This document shows positions 62,047 to 64,000 of a DNA stretch of 64,000 bases, in pieces. Numbering within the stretch: position 1 is the stretch's first letter; every line of letters begins with the position of its first letter. Origin of the DNA: JAGNLV01 sp964612145 (GTDB taxonomy: Bacteria; Zixibacteria; MSB-5A5; GN15; FEB-12). The position numbers and the translations under genes were made by a program. The stretch is taken from contig CAZTBP010000012.1 of the NCBI GenBank assembly GCA_964612145.1, positions 1-64,000 of the forward strand, in the 5' to 3' direction. Under the pieces are notes generated by a model. The model was given only the letters and a program-made list of their open reading frames with translations, did no database searches and was not told the origin of the DNA.

Positions 62047-64000
62047 ATGAAACTCGCTGTAAATATATTCTTCCTGATCGTGTTCGTTATCGGCGGAGTC
62101 GTCGCACAGGGCAGCGATGATATCTACGCCCCGGCCCAAATTTCATCATCCTTCTCAACATCAACTTCATCGGATGACTTCTCTGCTTTCAGCGTTGCAC
62201 CCGAGGATTCTACCGCCGGCAGCTTGACGGCGTACCGGGTTGTGTTCCGGGCCAACATGAGCTTTCCAGTCCGGGACTCGGTCGACGGTTTCCAGCTGGA
62301 CTTCCCGACTGGCACGAACGTATCCAGGGCGCAGTTGGTTAGCCTGTGCACGGACTGCCAGGCGGTGACGCTGGAAATTCTCAACGATACCAGTCTTTTT
62401 CTGGATATTTTTGAGGACACCAAATCCGGTACTGATCTGACTGATGTCAACGCTAACATATACCTCTCGGTCAGAATCCGAAACACAGTCAATCCCCCGG
62501 AGCCGGGATCCTACCGACTGGTGGTGGCGGCGCTCAATCATAGCCGGCAACTCATTCTCGGCCCGGCGCTTTCCAACGAATTCACTATCACCGGCGCCGC
62601 CATCAGCGGAATCACTATTCGTCCGCAAACCGACGCGACACTGAACGCGGGAGAGATTCTTACCTTCCGCGGATATATCATCGACTCGGCCGGGAATGAG
62701 ATTCCCTCGGAGCAATTCGCCTGGTCTTTTGCCGACGGGTCCGACTCAGTCGGAATGCTCAGCGGCAGCACGCTGCTGGCGACGACACCCGGGACAGCGC
62801 GAGTCAGGGCGACGTTTCTCGGTTTTGAAGCGTTTTCCGGCCTGGTAACGGTCCTGCCTGGACCGGTGGCCCGGATTGATCTTGATATCCCGATTCAGCA
62901 ACTGGCTCTTCGTCCGCCCGAAAGCAATCGTGTCGTCGAGCTGTTCGGCCCCGCAACCGCCACCCTGTTCGATGCGTTCGGGAACCGTGCGGTCAATCAC
63001 GATATCTTAGCCCAACCGCTGGAGCTGTCTATTAACGATGGTCTGCTGTTGCCGGAGATAATCGCCGAACCGAGTTTGTTTGACAGCGGTGTGGTGGATT
63101 TCACATGGGTTCAGTATATCGGACGATCGGTACAGACGGAGATTACCGGATCAATCGGCGGCGTTAGTTCAGGGCCGGAGCCGGTATCTTTTTCCGGGTA
63201 TGATGCTATGGAGGTGCTGACGGTTACCAACGAACCGCTCACGACCCTCACTGCCGGCACTATTACGCCCATTAGAGTTGTGGTAACCAATCGTGGCCTG
63301 CTCTCGCCGAGTGAACCGGTCAGGCTCGTGACTGCCATGGAAAGCGGCGGAGTGACCCTGGATTTCTATTTTGTGGGACGTTCGAATGGGGCTGTGGATA
63401 CTATCGACGCTGCCGTATCCGTACCGGACACCGGCCCCGTGTCTGACCGCGTCGTGACCATGCTGATAGCTGAATTTGATATCGCCGCCGCGGTTAGTTC
63501 AACGCAGAGTGCGACCCGCCATCCCGTTATTGTCACCGAGCCGGCAGATATCGCACTGGTCTCAGACAGCATCGGACCGTCGACTGTCTATCCCGGTGAA
63601 CCATTCGAGCTGGCGTTTGACATCGACCGAAACAGTATTGTCGGGTCGATAGACAGTGCGCGCGCCGTAGTCTGGATCGGCGACCAGACTCGCGAGGTAT
63701 TCAACGATCTCGTCGAGCCGAGTGCCGTCAATGGAACCATCCTTTCGTATGAAGACTTGCAAGCGGTTCTTCCGCTTCCCCACGCGTTGCCTTCGGGAAC
63801 CTCTACCATTGGTCTTTCCTACAGTCTGTTTTCCGAAGGCATCGCGTACAAATTAACGGCAGCCGGCAATGCTGTCGAGGTTCTCGACGAGGTCCGCCTG
63901 ACGTATGTCACCGGAACACTCACCCCGCTAATGGTTTCGGCCGGTCATGAGAACAGTTTCCGGTTCGAGATGGACCTTGAAAACAGCTACCCGGTTACAT
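62047..64000 (+). CDS. Large secreted multi-domain protein, cut by the window end
   Basis: An open frame of at least 651 codons runs from ATG 62047 to the window end without a stop. It begins with a signal peptide (MKLAVNIFFLIVFVIGGVVA, cleaved before about residue 21). It continues as Ser/Thr/Val-rich beta-type sequence with Ig-like or CARDB-like stretches (ITIRPQTDATLNAGEILTFR; VTNEPLTTLTAGTITPIRVV; SIGPSTVYPGEPFELAFDID) and few cysteines, apart from a CTDC pair near residue 105. No enzyme motif is seen. It is probably an exported surface or extracellular protein of the type found in FCB bacteria, whose C-terminal anchoring signal would lie outside the window. A sigma54-type promoter precedes it. 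Confidence 0.8.
   Translation, partial: MKLAVNIFFLIVFVIGGVVAQGSDDIYAPAQISSSFSTSTSSDDFSAFSVAPEDSTAGSLTAYRVVFRANMSFPVRDSVDGFQLDFPTGTNVSRAQLVSLCTDCQAVTLEILNDTSLFLDIFEDTKSGTDLTDVNANIYLSVRIRNTVNPPEPGSYRLVVAALNHSRQLILGPALSNEFTITGAAISGITIRPQTDATLNAGEILTFRGYIIDSAGNEIPSEQFAWSFADGSDSVGMLSGSTLLATTPGTARVRATFLGFEAFSGLVTVLPGPVARIDLDIPIQQLALRPPESNRVVELFGPATATLFDAFGNRAVNHDILAQPLELSINDGLLLPEIIAEPSLFDSGVVDFTWVQYIGRSVQTEITGSIGGVSSGPEPVSFSGYDAMEVLTVTNEPLTTLTAGTITPIRVVVTNRGLLSPSEPVRLVTAMESGGVTLDFYFVGRSNGAVDTIDAAVSVPDTGPVSDRVVTMLIAEFDIAAAVSSTQSATRHPVIVTEPADIALVSDSIGPSTVYPGEPFELAFDIDRNSIVGSIDSARAVVWIGDQTREVFNDLVEPSAVNGTILSYEDLQAVLPLPHALPSGTSTIGLSYSLFSEGIAYKLTAAGNAVEVLDEVRLTYVTGTLTPLMVSAGHENSFRFEMDLENSYPVT

Overview
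The window comes from a GC-rich, diderm, flagellated bacterium of the FCB assemblage. Two features point towards candidate phylum Zixibacteria or a close relative: dockerin-like repeats of the NVSDLTYLIDFLFRGG type, and a secreted protein ending in an NYPNPFNP-type (type IX sorting / FlgD-Ig-like) C-terminus. This placement is inferred from protein style, not from a search. P-ring and L-ring genes (flgI, flgH, flgA) show an outer membrane. Almost every gene is on the + strand; only the dockerin-protein gene at 24852-25604 is reversed.

Layout. 1-326: non-coding, with two short direct repeats that look like an insertion-sequence end and a cluster of perfect hairpins. 327-2920: a DUF512 radical-SAM-like protein and the GTPase Der. 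2974-5069: an RsbU/RsbW/STAS partner-switching trio. 5105-13454: HEAT-repeat protein, two response regulators (one degenerate), cheR, two CheY-like proteins, cheZ, cheA and cheB. 13512-16218: a soluble PAS histidine kinase and an NtrC-family sigma54 activator (FleS/FleR- or FlrB/FlrC-like). 16365-17963: motA and motB. 18070-24815: flgB, flgC, an unknown gene, then fliE, F, G, H, I and J. 24852-26113: a secreted dockerin protein and a 70-residue Cys-rich protein interrupt the cluster. 26288-36002: flgF, G, A, H, I, J, N, K, csrA, flgL and fliW. 36095-40266: two TPR-glycosyltransferase fusions. 40542-47455: fliC, fliD, fliS, a chaperone-like gene, an flgM-like gene and an HDOD gene. 47666-50545: a large secreted repeat protein. 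50729-50805: tRNA-Val(GAC). 50895-58151: thrS, infC (AUC start), rpmI, rplT, pheS, pheT, a ZapB-like coiled coil and zapA. 58252-61772: rny, ymdB-like and folD. 62047 to the window end: a large secreted protein cut by the edge.

Regulation visible in the DNA is layered. Sigma54-type (GG-N10-GC) promoters lie before flgF and before the truncated secreted gene, and a near-match lies before flgB; the NtrC-family activator in the same window is the natural candidate to drive them. A near-consensus sigma28 promoter precedes flagellin, and an FlgM-like anti-sigma28 gene lies downstream. CsrA and FliW are encoded close to a roughly 190-nt flagellin leader rich in GGA motifs, including one in a hairpin loop, which predicts CsrA/FliW control of flagellin translation. 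The two glycosyltransferases immediately upstream of flagellin suggest flagellin glycosylation.

The flagellar set is incomplete here. No hook genes (flgD, flgE, fliK), no fliL/M/N, no export gate (fliP/Q/R, flhA/B), no flhF/flhG, no fliA, no rpoN, no cheW and no chemoreceptor were found, so at least one more motility locus should exist elsewhere. The most unusual points are the reuse of flagellar-type promoters for secreted or unknown genes, the TPR-glycosyltransferase pair, the CheB triad substitution, the degenerate response regulator with an in-frame duplication, the FlgJ-transglycosylase fusion, FlgH without a lipobox, and the long-tailed CsrA.
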